Of a stretch of DNA of 32,461 nt, positions 14,257-21,754 are shown one piece after another (within the stretch, counting starts at the first letter, position 1; each line of letters opens with the position of its first letter). The translations under genes and the position numbers were made by a program. Origin of the DNA: Phenylobacterium sp. (GTDB taxonomy: Bacteria > Pseudomonadota > Alphaproteobacteria > Caulobacterales > Caulobacteraceae); contig NZ_JAUYAF010000042.1 of the NCBI RefSeq assembly GCF_030693625.1, positions 1-32,461 of the forward strand, read 5' to 3'. Under the pieces are notes generated by a model that worked only from the letters and a program-made list of their open reading frames with translations, ran no database searches and was not told where the DNA came from.

Positions 14257-15159
14257 TTGCCCTTCCCGGACATCGACCCCGTCCTCATCCACATCGGCCC
14301 CTTCGCCATCCGCTGGTATGCCCTGGGCTACGTGGCCGGCATCCTGATCGGCTGGCGCTACATCACCTCGATGGCGCGCAACCAGGCCCTGTGGCCCCTG
14401 CGCGGGCCTCCCGCCAGCCCCGCCCAGATCGACGACCTGATCCTGTGGATCACACTGGGGATCATCGTCGGCGGCCGGCTGGGGCACGTGTTCTTCTACA
14501 CGCCGGCCCTGATCGTCACCGACCCGCTGGAGGTGTTCAAGACCTGGAAGGGGGGGATGAGCTTCCACGGCGGGGTGCTCGGCGTGCTGATCGCCACCCT
14601 GCTGTTCGCCCGGGTCAACAAGGTTGATGTCTTCCGCCTGGGGGACGTGATCACCGCCGCGGCGCCCATCGGCATCTTCTTCGTGCGCATCGCCAACTTC
14701 ATCAATGGCGAGCTCTGGGGGCGGCCCACCAGCCTGCCCTGGGGCGTGGTCTTCCCCGACGCCGGGATCATGCCGCGCCACCCCAGCCAGATCTATGAGG
14801 CCCTGCTGGAGGGCCTGCTGCTGTTCATCATCCTGCGGATCGCCACCCATCACGCCAAGCTGCTGAACCGGCGCGGGGTGGTGGCGGGCATGTTCTTCCT
14901 CGGCTACGGGATCGCCCGCACCCTGATCGAGAATGTCCGCGAGCCGGACGCCTACCTGCCCGCCTTCCCCTTGGGCCTGACCATGGGGATGATGCTGTCG
15001 ATCCCGATGGCGCTCGGCGGCGCCTGGCTGATCTGGCGCGGCATGCGCGAGCCCCTGCCCCAGCCCGAGGTCGGCCTGGAGGCCCAGGTCGAGGAGGTCG
15101 TCGAGGGCGAGCCGCCGGCGCGCGATCCGTTCAAGATCGAAACCGATGGGCCTGCGTGA
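14257..15159 (+). CDS. lgt: Prolipoprotein diacylglyceryl transferase
   Basis: Lgt transfers diacylglycerol from phosphatidylglycerol to the lipobox Cys of prolipoproteins in the inner membrane, the first step of lipoprotein maturation. The 300-residue protein has seven or so hydrophobic spans and the family motifs: GGMSFHGG (99-106, with H104), VRIANFINGELWGRP (143-157, the Lgt signature) and HPSQIYEALLEG near 174-186, followed by the GYGIARTLIENVREPD segment. The C-terminal acidic tail from about 270 is longer than usual. The start used is TTG at 14257 with CGGAG about 10 bases upstream; no better in-frame ATG exists. Its stop lies 14 bases inside the next gene, so the two are coupled. Confidence 0.93.
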   Translation: MPFPDIDPVLIHIGPFAIRWYALGYVAGILIGWRYITSMARNQALWPLRGPPASPAQIDDLILWITLGIIVGGRLGHVFFYTPALIVTDPLEVFKTWKGGMSFHGGVLGVLIATLLFARVNKVDVFRLGDVITAAAPIGIFFVRIANFINGELWGRPTSLPWGVVFPDAGIMPRHPSQIYEALLEGLLLFIILRIATHHAKLLNRRGVVAGMFFLGYGIARTLIENVREPDAYLPAFPLGLTMGMMLSIPMALGGAWLIWRGMREPLPQPEVGLEAQVEEVVEGEPPARDPFKIETDGPA

Positions 15160-16201
15160 CCGGCTGATCGCCCAGGTCCGCGAGAGCGGACCGATGAGCG
15201 TGGCCCAGTACATGACCGCCTGCCTGCACGATCCGGCGGACGGCTACTACGCGACGCGCCCGGCCCTGGGCGCGGACGGCGACTTCATCACCGCGCCCCT
15301 GGTCAGCCAGATGTTCGGCGAGCTGATCGGCCTGTGGGCCGTGGCGTGCTGGCAGGCGATGGGCCGTCCCTCGCCCTTCCGACTGGTGGAGATCGGGCCG
15401 GGCGACGGGACCCTGATGGACGACATGCTGCGGGCCGCGCGCCTGGCGCCGGACTTCGTCGCCGCCGCCGACGTCTGGCTGGTGGAGACCTCCGCCCCCC
15501 TGAAGGCCCGGCAGCGGCAGGTGCTGGGCGACGCCGTGACCTGGGCCGCGTCCCTGGCCGAGGTTCCGGACGAGGCGCCCATGATCCTGGTCGCCAACGA
15601 GCTGCTGGACTGCCTGCCGCCGCGCCAGTTCGTGCGGACCGACAAGCGCTGGGCCGAGCGGGTGGTGGGGCTGAACGACGCCGGCGGACTGGCCTTCGGC
15701 CTGGCGGGCGCGGCGATCGGCGACCTGGCGCCGGACGCTCCAGCCGGCTCGGTGCTGGAACAATCTCCGGCCCAGGAAGCGCTGGGCTCGGAGATCGGCG
15801 CGCGGATCGCCGCCGATGGCGGCGCGGCCCTGCTGATCGACTATGGCCGCGACCAGCCTGGTTTCGGCGACACCCTCCAGGCCCTGCGCCGCCATGTGAA
15901 GGAAAGTCCCCTGGCCAGTCCGGGTGCCGCCGACCTCACCGTCCATGCCGATTTCCCCGCCGTGCTGGCGGCGGCGGCGCGAGAGGGGGCGGCGACGGCG
16001 CCCATCCTCACCCAGGGCGAGTTCCTGGTCCGGCTGGGGATCGGCGCGCGAGCCGAGGCGCTCACCGCCGCCCGCCCTGACCGCAGCGAGGTGATCGAGC
16101 GGCAGCTGGAACGGCTGGTGTCACCCGACCAGATGGGCGAACTGTTCAAGGCCGTCTGCATCCACACCCCGGGCCTGGCCCCGCCCGGCTTCGAGGCCTG
16201 A
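15146..16201 (+). CDS. MidA/NDUFAF7-type SAM-dependent methyltransferase
   Basis: This is a 351-residue protein of the MidA/NDUFAF7 family. In mitochondria NDUFAF7 dimethylates an arginine of complex I subunit NDUFS2; bacterial relatives are thought to act on the homologous protein. Motifs: SVAQYMTACLHDPADGYY near 18-35, GDFITAPLVSQMFGELIGLW near 45-64, the SAM loop VEIGPGDGTLMDD near 81-93, ANELLDCLPPRQF near 149-161 and LLIDYGRDQPG near 230-240. The ATG lies 14 bases before the lgt stop, and its own TGA is 1 base ahead of pgeF, so lgt, this gene and pgeF are one operon. The target NuoD-type protein is not in the window. Confidence 0.9.
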   Translation: MGLRDRLIAQVRESGPMSVAQYMTACLHDPADGYYATRPALGADGDFITAPLVSQMFGELIGLWAVACWQAMGRPSPFRLVEIGPGDGTLMDDMLRAARLAPDFVAAADVWLVETSAPLKARQRQVLGDAVTWAASLAEVPDEAPMILVANELLDCLPPRQFVRTDKRWAERVVGLNDAGGLAFGLAGAAIGDLAPDAPAGSVLEQSPAQEALGSEIGARIAADGGAALLIDYGRDQPGFGDTLQALRRHVKESPLASPGAADLTVHADFPAVLAAAAREGAATAPILTQGEFLVRLGIGARAEALTAARPDRSEVIERQLERLVSPDQMGELFKAVCIHTPGLAPPGFEA

Positions 16202-16202
16202 A

Positions 16203-16967
16203 ATGAACCCAATGACGTCGCCGCTGCTGGACCTGCCCGGCGTCCGCCACGGCTTCTTCACGCGGGCTGGCGGGGTGTCGACCGGGATCTATGACAGCCT
16301 GAACGTGGGGCGTGGCTCGAGCGACGAGCCGGCCGATGTCGCCGAGAACCGGCGACGGGCGGCCGAGCACTTCGGCCTGTCGGCCGGCGCGCTGTCGACC
16401 TGCTACCAGATCCACTCGGCCACGGCCCTGGTCGCTGACCAGCCCTGGGGCGACGAGCGGCCTGAAGGCGACGCGGTGGTCACCGCCACCCCCGGCGTCT
16501 TGTGCGGAGCGCTGGCCGCCGACTGCGCGCCGATCCTGATCGCCGACGCGGAGGGCCGCGTCGTGGCCTCGGCCCACGCCGGCTGGAAGGGGGCGCTGAA
16601 CGGCGTGGCCGAGGCCTGCGTCGCCGCCATGACGGGCCTGGGCGCCGAGCCTTCGCGGATGGTGGCGGTGGTGGGGCCCTGCATCAGCCAGGCCTCCTAT
16701 GAGGTGGGGCTGGAGTTCCTGGCCGCCTTCATCGGCCAGGACGGCGAGCACGAACGCTTCTTTGCGCCGGGCGAGACGGCCGAAAAGCGGATGTTCGATC
16801 TGCCGGGCTTCGTGGTCTCACGCCTCCAGGCGGCGGGCGTCGGCACGGCGGCGTGGATCGGCCATGACACCTGCGCCGAGGAGGCCCTGTTCTTCTCCAA
16901 CCGCCGCGCCTTCAAGCGGGGTGAGCCTGACTTCGGCCGCCTGCTTTCGGCGATAACGCTGGTCTAA
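16203..16967 (+). CDS. pgeF: Peptidoglycan editing factor PgeF (laccase domain)
   Basis: PgeF (YfiH, DUF152) is a cytoplasmic metalloenzyme reported to edit peptidoglycan by removing misincorporated L-Ser in place of L-Ala; it was once called a multicopper polyphenol oxidase. The 254-residue protein has HGFFTRAGGVSTG near 16-28, the metal His in YQIHSATAL near 68-76, the AADCAPILIAD loop with the catalytic Cys near 105-115, SAHAGWKGAL with the second metal His near 123-132, and VGPCISQASYEV near 153-164. All zinc/copper ligands usual for the family are visible. It starts 1 base after the methyltransferase stop. Confidence 0.93.
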   Translation: MNPMTSPLLDLPGVRHGFFTRAGGVSTGIYDSLNVGRGSSDEPADVAENRRRAAEHFGLSAGALSTCYQIHSATALVADQPWGDERPEGDAVVTATPGVLCGALAADCAPILIADAEGRVVASAHAGWKGALNGVAEACVAAMTGLGAEPSRMVAVVGPCISQASYEVGLEFLAAFIGQDGEHERFFAPGETAEKRMFDLPGFVVSRLQAAGVGTAAWIGHDTCAEEALFFSNRRAFKRGEPDFGRLLSAITLV

Positions 16968-16980
16968 TCTCCGCCGGGCC

Positions 16981-17008
16981 TTGCCGCTGGCGGCTCGCCT
17001 GCTACAAG
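16981..17008 (+). promoter_or_regulatory. Putative promoter of prs
   Basis: TTGCCG (16981-16986) and TACAAG (17003-17008) are 16 bp apart, 34 bases before the prs start, in the 75-bp gap after pgeF. Confidence 0.4.
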
Positions 17009-17042
17009 CCCCGCCCATCGGCGAGACATTGCGGGAGTTCTC

Positions 17043-17978
17043 ATGAAGCTGCTGGCTGGCAACTCCAATCGAGCGCTCGCCGAGGCCGTGGCCTCCCACC
17101 TCGACCTGCCCCTGACCAAGGCCCAGGTGAAGCGCTTCGCCGACAACGAGGTCTGGGTGACCATCGACGAGAACGTCCGCGGCGAGGACGTCTTCGTACT
17201 GCAGTCCACCAGCTACCCCACCAACGACAACCTGATGGAATTGCTGATCTGCATCGACGCGCTGCGGCGCGCCTCGGCCAAGCGGATCACCGCCGTCATG
17301 CCCTATTTCGGCTATGCCCGGCAGGACCGGAAGACCGGGGGCCGGACACCGATCTCGGCCAAGCTGGTCTCCAACCTGATCGAGCGCGCGGGCGCCGACC
17401 GGGTGCTGACCATGGATCTGCACTCGGGCCAGATTCAGGGCTTCTTCGACATCCCCACCGACAACCTGGTGTCCGCGCCGCTGCTGGCCGCCGACATCAA
17501 GGAAAACTACGAGAAGACCAGCGAGCTGATGATCGTCTCTCCCGACGTGGGCGGCGTGGTGCGGGCCCTGGCGGTCGCCAGCCGGCTGAACGCCGAACTG
17601 GCCATCGTCGACAAGCGCCGCTCGGGCCCCGGCAAGAGCGAGGTGGCCAACATCATCGGCGACGTGTCGGGCCGACGGTGCATCCTGTTCGATGACATCA
17701 TCGACGGCGGCGGCACGCTGTGCAACGCGGCCCAGGCCCTGGTGGACGGCGGCGCGACCGAGGTCTCGGCCTATGTCACCCACGGCGTGCTGTCAGGGGC
17801 GGCCATCGACCGGGTCAATTCCTCGATCCTGAAGGAGCTGGTGATGACCGACTCCATCTCCGCCTCCGAAGGCGCCAGCGACAAGTCCAAGCTGCGCTAT
17901 GTCAGCTGCGACAAGCTGCTGGGGGAGGCCATCCGGCGCATCGCCAATGAGGAGTCGGTGTCGAAACTGTTCGACTGA
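17043..17978 (+). CDS. prs: Ribose-phosphate pyrophosphokinase
   Basis: Prs makes 5-phosphoribosyl-1-pyrophosphate from ribose 5-phosphate and ATP, feeding purine, pyrimidine, His, Trp and NAD synthesis. The 311-residue length is normal for class I enzymes. Signatures: [20 protein letters not shown] near 34-53, the ATP-binding flexible loop [17 protein letters not shown] near 94-110, [15 protein letters not shown] near 124-138 with the metal His, the SPDVGG turn, [13 protein letters not shown] near the catalytic Lys/Arg, and the PRPP-binding loop [13 protein letters not shown] near 219-231. The ATG has GGGAG 7 bases upstream. It follows pgeF by 75 bp and has its own likely promoter. Confidence 0.95.
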   Translation: MKLLAGNSNRALAEAVASHLDLPLTKAQVKRFADNEVWVTIDENVRGEDVFVLQSTSYPTNDNLMELLICIDALRRASAKRITAVMPYFGYARQDRKTGGRTPISAKLVSNLIERAGADRVLTMDLHSGQIQGFFDIPTDNLVSAPLLAADIKENYEKTSELMIVSPDVGGVVRALAVASRLNAELAIVDKRRSGPGKSEVANIIGDVSGRRCILFDDIIDGGGTLCNAAQALVDGGATEVSAYVTHGVLSGAAIDRVNSSILKELVMTDSISASEGASDKSKLRYVSCDKLLGEAIRRIANEESVSKLFD

Positions 17979-18048
17979 CAGTTCATCCTGGATTCTAACA
18001 TCTTTCCGGCACGAGACTTGCTGACCTACCCCTGAAACGGCCACGCTT

Positions 18049-18064
18049 GGTTAACAAGGGTTAA
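18049..18064. promoter_or_regulatory. GGTTAA direct repeat (CtrA-like motif)
   Basis: GGTTAA occurs twice with a 10-bp period (18049-18054 and 18059-18064), giving TTAA-N6-TTAA. On the minus strand each is TTAACC. The CtrA consensus is TTAA-N7-TTAA with TTAACC half-sites, so the spacing is one base short. A -10-like GCTAGGTT follows at 18099-18106, 30 bases before the lipoprotein start. Confidence 0.35.
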
Positions 18065-18136
18065 GCATCTGCGGTCACATTCTCGCCTGCGCGTCTGTGC
18101 TAGGTTCGCGCGCTTATCTTCTGGGGAAGCTTCAGG

Positions 18137-19171
18137 ATGACCTCTGCCATTCGCGCGACCGGCACGCTCGCCGCCATCGCCTTCGCGGCCCTGCTGTCGG
18201 CCTGTTCGCAGCCCGCGCCCCCGCCCCCGCCCCCGCCGCCGCCCGCGGTGAGCCTGTCGCCGAAGCTGATCGAGCAGGCGGCCGCCTATCGCTACTACAT
18301 GGCCCGCGTGAGCGCGGTGACACCCGACTTCGCCGACGGTGAGGCCATCGCCAAGGGCGTGGCCGTCGGAGCCGCCTACGAGCCCAAGCAGCTTCAGCGC
18401 GGCGCCACGGCCTACGCCGCCGTCGTCGCCCTGCAGGACCCCGCCTTCGTGGCCGGGGTCCGCACCTACGCCGTCAATGTGGATCAGCGCCGCGAAGTTG
18501 TGGCCGCGATCCTCAAGGACCCGGCCTATGTCGTGGGCATCGCCGGCTCGGCCAGCGCCGCGGGCCTGGTGAAGACCGCGCTCGGCAATGAGGGCCAGCA
18601 GCTCTACGACGCCGGCAAGGCGGTGAAGCAGTCGGCCTATGACCTTCAGAAGCAGAAGTGGTCGAAGTCCGACGTTCTCAACCGCGACCTGCGGCTGTCG
18701 CAGGCCAAGAGCCTGTCGGCCACCCCGGTGGTCGGCGATCTCGCCGAGACCGCGCGCCTACAGCAGGCCGCCCTGGGCGTCTCGCCCCTGGGCCTGACCG
18801 CCGAACCGGCCGCTCCGCCCTACAGCCCCATCGTGGTGCGCGGCATGGCCGTGGCCGCGCTCGCCGCCCTGGGCGAAGGCGGCGACGCCAATGTCGACAC
18901 CCTGATGGCGGTGATGGCCGAGCCCAACGTCGCCTTCTGCATGAACATGGCCAAGCTGAACCTCTATCAGTGCCTGGCGGTCTCCAAGCCGCACTACGAG
19001 GACGTCTTCTGCCTCGGCCAGCACATCATGATGGACACCGGTCGCTGCGTGATCAAAGCCTCCGGCAACACCGAGCCCTTCGAGGCCAAGTTCATTCCGA
19101 AGATCCGGGTGGCCGACGGCTCGGCCCCCTACAAGGTCACGCCCGCCAAGGCCGACACCAAGAAGCGCTAA
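18137..19171 (+). CDS. Hypothetical lipoprotein with polyproline linker
   Basis: This 344-residue protein has a lipoprotein signal peptide (lipobox LSAC, lipidated C23), then ten residues of almost pure proline (27-36), then an all-helical periplasmic domain. I do not recognise a family. The C-terminal third carries a block with four cysteines (AFCMNM, YQCLAV, VFCLGQH, GRCVIKA), suggesting two disulfides, and ends in a Lys-rich tail. Residues 60-140 are alternating short helices rich in Ala. The polyproline probably acts as a rigid spacer from the membrane. The ATG is preceded by GGGGAAG at about 10 bases. It stands alone between prs and rplY, with a strong terminator after it, so it is a single-gene unit, perhaps under cell-cycle control given the CtrA-like repeat upstream (inference). 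Confidence 0.75.
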   Translation: MTSAIRATGTLAAIAFAALLSACSQPAPPPPPPPPPAVSLSPKLIEQAAAYRYYMARVSAVTPDFADGEAIAKGVAVGAAYEPKQLQRGATAYAAVVALQDPAFVAGVRTYAVNVDQRREVVAAILKDPAYVVGIAGSASAAGLVKTALGNEGQQLYDAGKAVKQSAYDLQKQKWSKSDVLNRDLRLSQAKSLSATPVVGDLAETARLQQAALGVSPLGLTAEPAAPPYSPIVVRGMAVAALAALGEGGDANVDTLMAVMAEPNVAFCMNMAKLNLYQCLAVSKPHYEDVFCLGQHIMMDTGRCVIKASGNTEPFEAKFIPKIRVADGSAPYKVTPAKADTKKR

Positions 19172-19180
19172 AACATCTGC

Positions 19181-19209
19181 GCCCGCCCGTTGCCACGGGC
19201 GGGGCTTTT
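19181..19209 (+). terminator. Rho-independent terminator of the lipoprotein gene
   Basis: GCCCGCCCGT (19181-19190) pairs with ACGGGCGGGGC (19195-19205, one bulged G) over the loop TGCC, followed by TTTTG. The rplY -35 (TTGCCA) lies in its loop. Confidence 0.85.
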
Positions 19210-19218
19210 GTGTATTTA
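19190..19218 (+). promoter_or_regulatory. Promoter of rplY, embedded in the upstream terminator
   Basis: TTGCCA (19190-19195) and TATTTA (19213-19218) are exactly 17 bp apart. The -35 falls in the loop of the terminator that ends the lipoprotein message. Transcription would start near 19225, giving a leader of about 70 bases. Confidence 0.5.
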
Positions 19219-19230
19219 CGCCCACCTTTC

Positions 19231-19285
19231 GACCCCAGGAGGGTCGTCCGTCGCCGCGCGGCACTTCGCGCGGCGGTTTCGTTTT
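19231..19285 (+). promoter_or_regulatory. Structured leader of rplY with attenuator-like hairpin
   Basis: Two hairpins lie just before rplY. The first is GACCC-CAGGA-GGGTC (19231-19245). The second is CGCCGCGCG (19252-19260) paired with CGCGCGGCG (19267-19275) over GCACTT, directly followed by the T-rich TTTCGTTTT (19277-19285). The second looks like an intrinsic terminator placed only 11 bases before the ATG, so it could attenuate rplY, possibly with L25 as the ligand (inference). Confidence 0.5.
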
Positions 19286-19296
19286 GAGGCAAGGCC

Positions 19297-19920
19297 ATGG
19301 CCGATATCATTCTGAACGTTGAAGTTCGCGATCGCACCGGCACCGGTGGTGCGCGCGAGACCCGCCGCGCGGGCATGGTCCCCGGCGTGCTCTACGGCGG
19401 CGCTAAGGATCCGGTCGCCATCGCCGTGAAGGCCAACGAATTCCGCAAGGCGCTCTATACGGGCAAGCTGCTGGGCCACCTGGTGACCCTGAAGTACGGC
19501 GATGAGACCCAGCCGGTCATCGCCAAGGCCGTGGACATGCACCCCGTCAACGACGAGCCGGTCCACTTCGACCTGTACCGCGTCGACGAGCACCAGCTGA
19601 TCAAGATCGAAGTGCCCGTGCACTTCAAGAATCAGGAAGAGTCCCCCGGCCTCAAGAAGGGCGGCACGCTCAACATCGTGCGTCACACCGTCGAGCTGGC
19701 CTGCCCCGCCGACCACATCCCCGAAGAGCTGGTCTTCGACCTGACCGGGGCGGAAATCGGCGACACCATCCGCATGTCGGCCTTCGCGCTGCCGGAAGGC
19801 GTCAAGCCGGGCGTCGACCGTGACTTCGTGGTCGCCACCCTGGCCGGTTCGTCGGCCTCGGCCTCGGCCGACGCCGCCACCGACGACGCCGCCGCCGCCG
19901 CGGCCTCCACCACGGTTTAA
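19297..19920 (+). CDS. rplY: 50S ribosomal protein L25/general stress protein Ctc
   Basis: L25 binds 5S rRNA in the central protuberance of the 50S subunit. This is the long TL5/CTC form of 207 residues. The N-terminal L25 domain spans about 4-95 (RDRTGTGGARETRRAGMVPGVLYGG; KAVDMHPVNDEPVHFDLYRV). The C-terminal beta domain spans about 100-190 (VPVHFKNQEESPGLKKGG; VEVELACPADHIPEE type strand; SAFALPEGVK). A flexible Ala/Ser/Asp tail of about 20 residues follows. The ATG is preceded by GAGG and a purine stretch about 8 bases upstream. It is followed by pth and ychF, a common alphaproteobacterial order. The structured leader suggests self-control. Confidence 0.95.
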   Translation: MADIILNVEVRDRTGTGGARETRRAGMVPGVLYGGAKDPVAIAVKANEFRKALYTGKLLGHLVTLKYGDETQPVIAKAVDMHPVNDEPVHFDLYRVDEHQLIKIEVPVHFKNQEESPGLKKGGTLNIVRHTVELACPADHIPEELVFDLTGAEIGDTIRMSAFALPEGVKPGVDRDFVVATLAGSSASASADAATDDAAAAAASTTV

Positions 19921-19928
19921 GGACTGGC

Positions 19929-19949
19929 CGGCCCCCCCCCGGGGGGCCG
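19929..19949 (+). promoter_or_regulatory. Perfect G/C hairpin between rplY and pth
   Basis: CGGCCCCCC (19929-19937) pairs with GGGGGGCCG (19941-19949) across CCC. It sits in the 43-bp gap, 14 bases before the pth ATG, with no T-run and no clear pth ribosome site. It may limit read-through or pth translation. The run of nine C is also prone to sequencing or replication slippage. Confidence 0.5.
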
Positions 19950-19963
19950 TGCCGCCTGGCGCC

Positions 19964-20587
19964 ATGCTGATCCTCGCGGGCCAAGGCAATCCCGGCGCCC
20001 AGTACGCCAAGAACCGTCACAACATCGGCTTCATCGCCGTGGACGAGATCGCCAAGCAATGGCGGTTCGGGCCGGAGCGCTCGAAGTTTTCGGGCCTGGC
20101 CCGCGAGGGCGAGATCGACACGCCCGCCGGCCCTGTGAAGGCCCTGATCCTCAAGCCCCAGACCTTCTACAACGAGAGCGGCCGCTCGGTCGGCGCCGCG
20201 GTGAAGTTCTACAAGGCCAACCCGGCCGACGTGGTGCTATTCTATGACGAGATCGATCTGGCGCCCGGCCGATTCCGCATGAAGACCGGCGGCGGCGCGG
20301 CCGGCAACAACGGCGTCCGCTCGGTGACCGCCCATATCGGCCCTGACTTCCGCCGCGCCCGGCTCGGCGTCGGCCACCCGGGCCATCCCGAAAAGGTTCA
20401 GGGCCACGTGCTGTCGGACTTCCACAAGGTGGAGCAGCCCTGGGTCATCGACCTGCTGAAGGCCGTGGCCCAGGCCGCGCCTCTGCTGGCCGCCGGCGAG
20501 GACGACAAGTACCAGACCGAGGTCCTGCGCCTTGCCCCCGCCGACAAGGGCGACACCCGCCAGGCCCGCAGCCGCGGCGACAGCTGA
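19964..20587 (+). CDS. pth: Peptidyl-tRNA hydrolase
   Basis: Pth frees tRNA from peptidyl-tRNAs that drop off the ribosome. The 207-residue protein begins MLILAGQGNPGAQYAKNRHNIGF. N9 and the catalytic H19 are in place, the substrate-binding Asn follows in KPQTFYNESG, and the catalytic Asp is in LFYDEIDLAPGRFRMK. GGGAAGNNGVRSV is the conserved glycine loop and LGVGHPG the last conserved turn. The usual LGNPG reads GQGNPG here, a minor variation. The ATG at 19964 is chosen because the fold starts directly there; an upstream in-frame reading overlaps rplY and is Pro-rich junk. The C-terminal 20 residues are basic. Confidence 0.95.
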   Translation: MLILAGQGNPGAQYAKNRHNIGFIAVDEIAKQWRFGPERSKFSGLAREGEIDTPAGPVKALILKPQTFYNESGRSVGAAVKFYKANPADVVLFYDEIDLAPGRFRMKTGGGAAGNNGVRSVTAHIGPDFRRARLGVGHPGHPEKVQGHVLSDFHKVEQPWVIDLLKAVAQAAPLLAAGEDDKYQTEVLRLAPADKGDTRQARSRGDS

Positions 20588-20597
20588 GCCACCACAG

Positions 20598-20626
20598 TTG
20601 GGCGGCGCCGGCAGACGTGCTAGGTC
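20598..20626 (+). promoter_or_regulatory. Putative promoter of ychF
   Basis: TTGGGC (20598-20603) and TAGGTC (20621-20626) are 17 bp apart in the 66-bp gap after pth. The same GCTAGGT form of -10 occurs before the lipoprotein gene at 18099. Confidence 0.35.
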
Positions 20627-20653
20627 GCGCCCTCGAATAGGAAATGGAAGTTC

Positions 20654-21751
20654 ATGGCCCTGAAAGTCGCGATCGTCGGCCTGCCCAACGTGGGCAAATC
20701 GACCCTGTTCAACGCGCTGACCCAGACGGCGTCGGCCCAGGCCGCCAACTATCCCTTCTGCACCATCGAGCCCAACACCGGCGACGTGGCGGTGCCTGAG
20801 CCGCGCCTGGACGCCCTGGCCGCCGTCATCCCGTCCAAGGAGATCATCCCCGCGCGGATCAACTTCGTGGATATCGCCGGCCTGGTGCGCGGCGCCTCGA
20901 AGGGCGAAGGCCTGGGCAACCAGTTCCTGGCCAATATCCGCGACTGCGACGCCGTCGCCTTCGTCGCCCGCTGCTTCATCGACGACGACATCACCCACGT
21001 GGAGGGCAAGGTCGATCCGCTCTCCGACCTGGAGACCATCGAGACCGAGCTGATGCTGGCCGACCTGGAAAGCCTGGAGAAGCGGGTCAGCAACCTGGAG
21101 AAGCGCGCCAAGGCCGGCGACAAGGAAAGCGCCACGACCCTGCGCCTCGTGCAGCTGGCCCTGACCGAGCTGAACGCCGGCCGCCCCGCCCGCAAGGCGA
21201 AGGTCGCCGACGAGGACGACAAGGCCTGGCGCATGCTGCAGCTGTTGACCTCCAAGCCCGCCCTCTACGTTTCCAATGTCGATGAGGCGTCGGCCGCCGA
21301 GGGCAACGAGATGTCCCGCCTGGTGGCCGAGCGCGCCACCCGCGACGGCGCCGACCACGTCGCCATCTCCGCCCAGATCGAGAGCGAGATCGCCATGCTC
21401 GCCGCCGATGAACGCGCCGAGTTCCTGGAAACCCTGGGCCTCACCGAGCCCGGCCTCAACAAGCTGATCCGGGAGGCCTACCACCTGCTGGGCCTGCAGA
21501 CCTATTTCACCGTCGGCCCCAAGGAGGCCCGCGCCTGGACCATCCACAAGGGTGACACCGCCCCCCAGGCGGCCGGCGTCATCCACACCGACTTCGAGAA
21601 GGGCTTCATCCGGGCCGAAACCATCGCCTATGAGGACTATGTCGGTCTCAAGGGCGAAGCCGGGGCTCGCGAGGCCGGGAAGTTCCGCCAGGAAGGCAAG
21701 GAATACGTCGTCCGCGACGGCGACGTCCTGAACTTCCGATTCAACGTCTAG
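20654..21751 (+). CDS. ychF: Redox-regulated ATPase YchF (OLA1 family)
   Basis: YchF is a P-loop NTPase of the Obg group that prefers ATP and associates with ribosomes; in E. coli it is linked to the oxidative stress response. The 365-residue length is standard. Visible motifs: G1 GLPNVGKST (9-17), FCTIEPNTGDVAVPEPRLD near 34-52, the G3 region VDIAGLVRGASKGEGLGNQFLANIRDCDA near 74-102 and SNVDE in place of the canonical NKxD near 211. The central coiled coil runs about 130-200, and the C-terminal TGS domain begins near 278 (TYFTVGPKEARAWTI; AAGVIHTDFEKGFIRAE; YVVRDGDVLNFRFNV). The start has GGAAATGGAAG a few bases upstream. It is convergent with the DUF4336 gene, 3 bp apart. Confidence 0.96.
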   Translation: MALKVAIVGLPNVGKSTLFNALTQTASAQAANYPFCTIEPNTGDVAVPEPRLDALAAVIPSKEIIPARINFVDIAGLVRGASKGEGLGNQFLANIRDCDAVAFVARCFIDDDITHVEGKVDPLSDLETIETELMLADLESLEKRVSNLEKRAKAGDKESATTLRLVQLALTELNAGRPARKAKVADEDDKAWRMLQLLTSKPALYVSNVDEASAAEGNEMSRLVAERATRDGADHVAISAQIESEIAMLAADERAEFLETLGLTEPGLNKLIREAYHLLGLQTYFTVGPKEARAWTIHKGDTAPQAAGVIHTDFEKGFIRAETIAYEDYVGLKGEAGAREAGKFRQEGKEYVVRDGDVLNFRFNV

Positions 21752-21754
21752 GAC

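Noticed and set aside
20237..21586. A 449-codon minus-strand frame antisense to pth and ychF
   Set aside because: It is the shadow of ychF; the sense product has all GTPase-type motifs.
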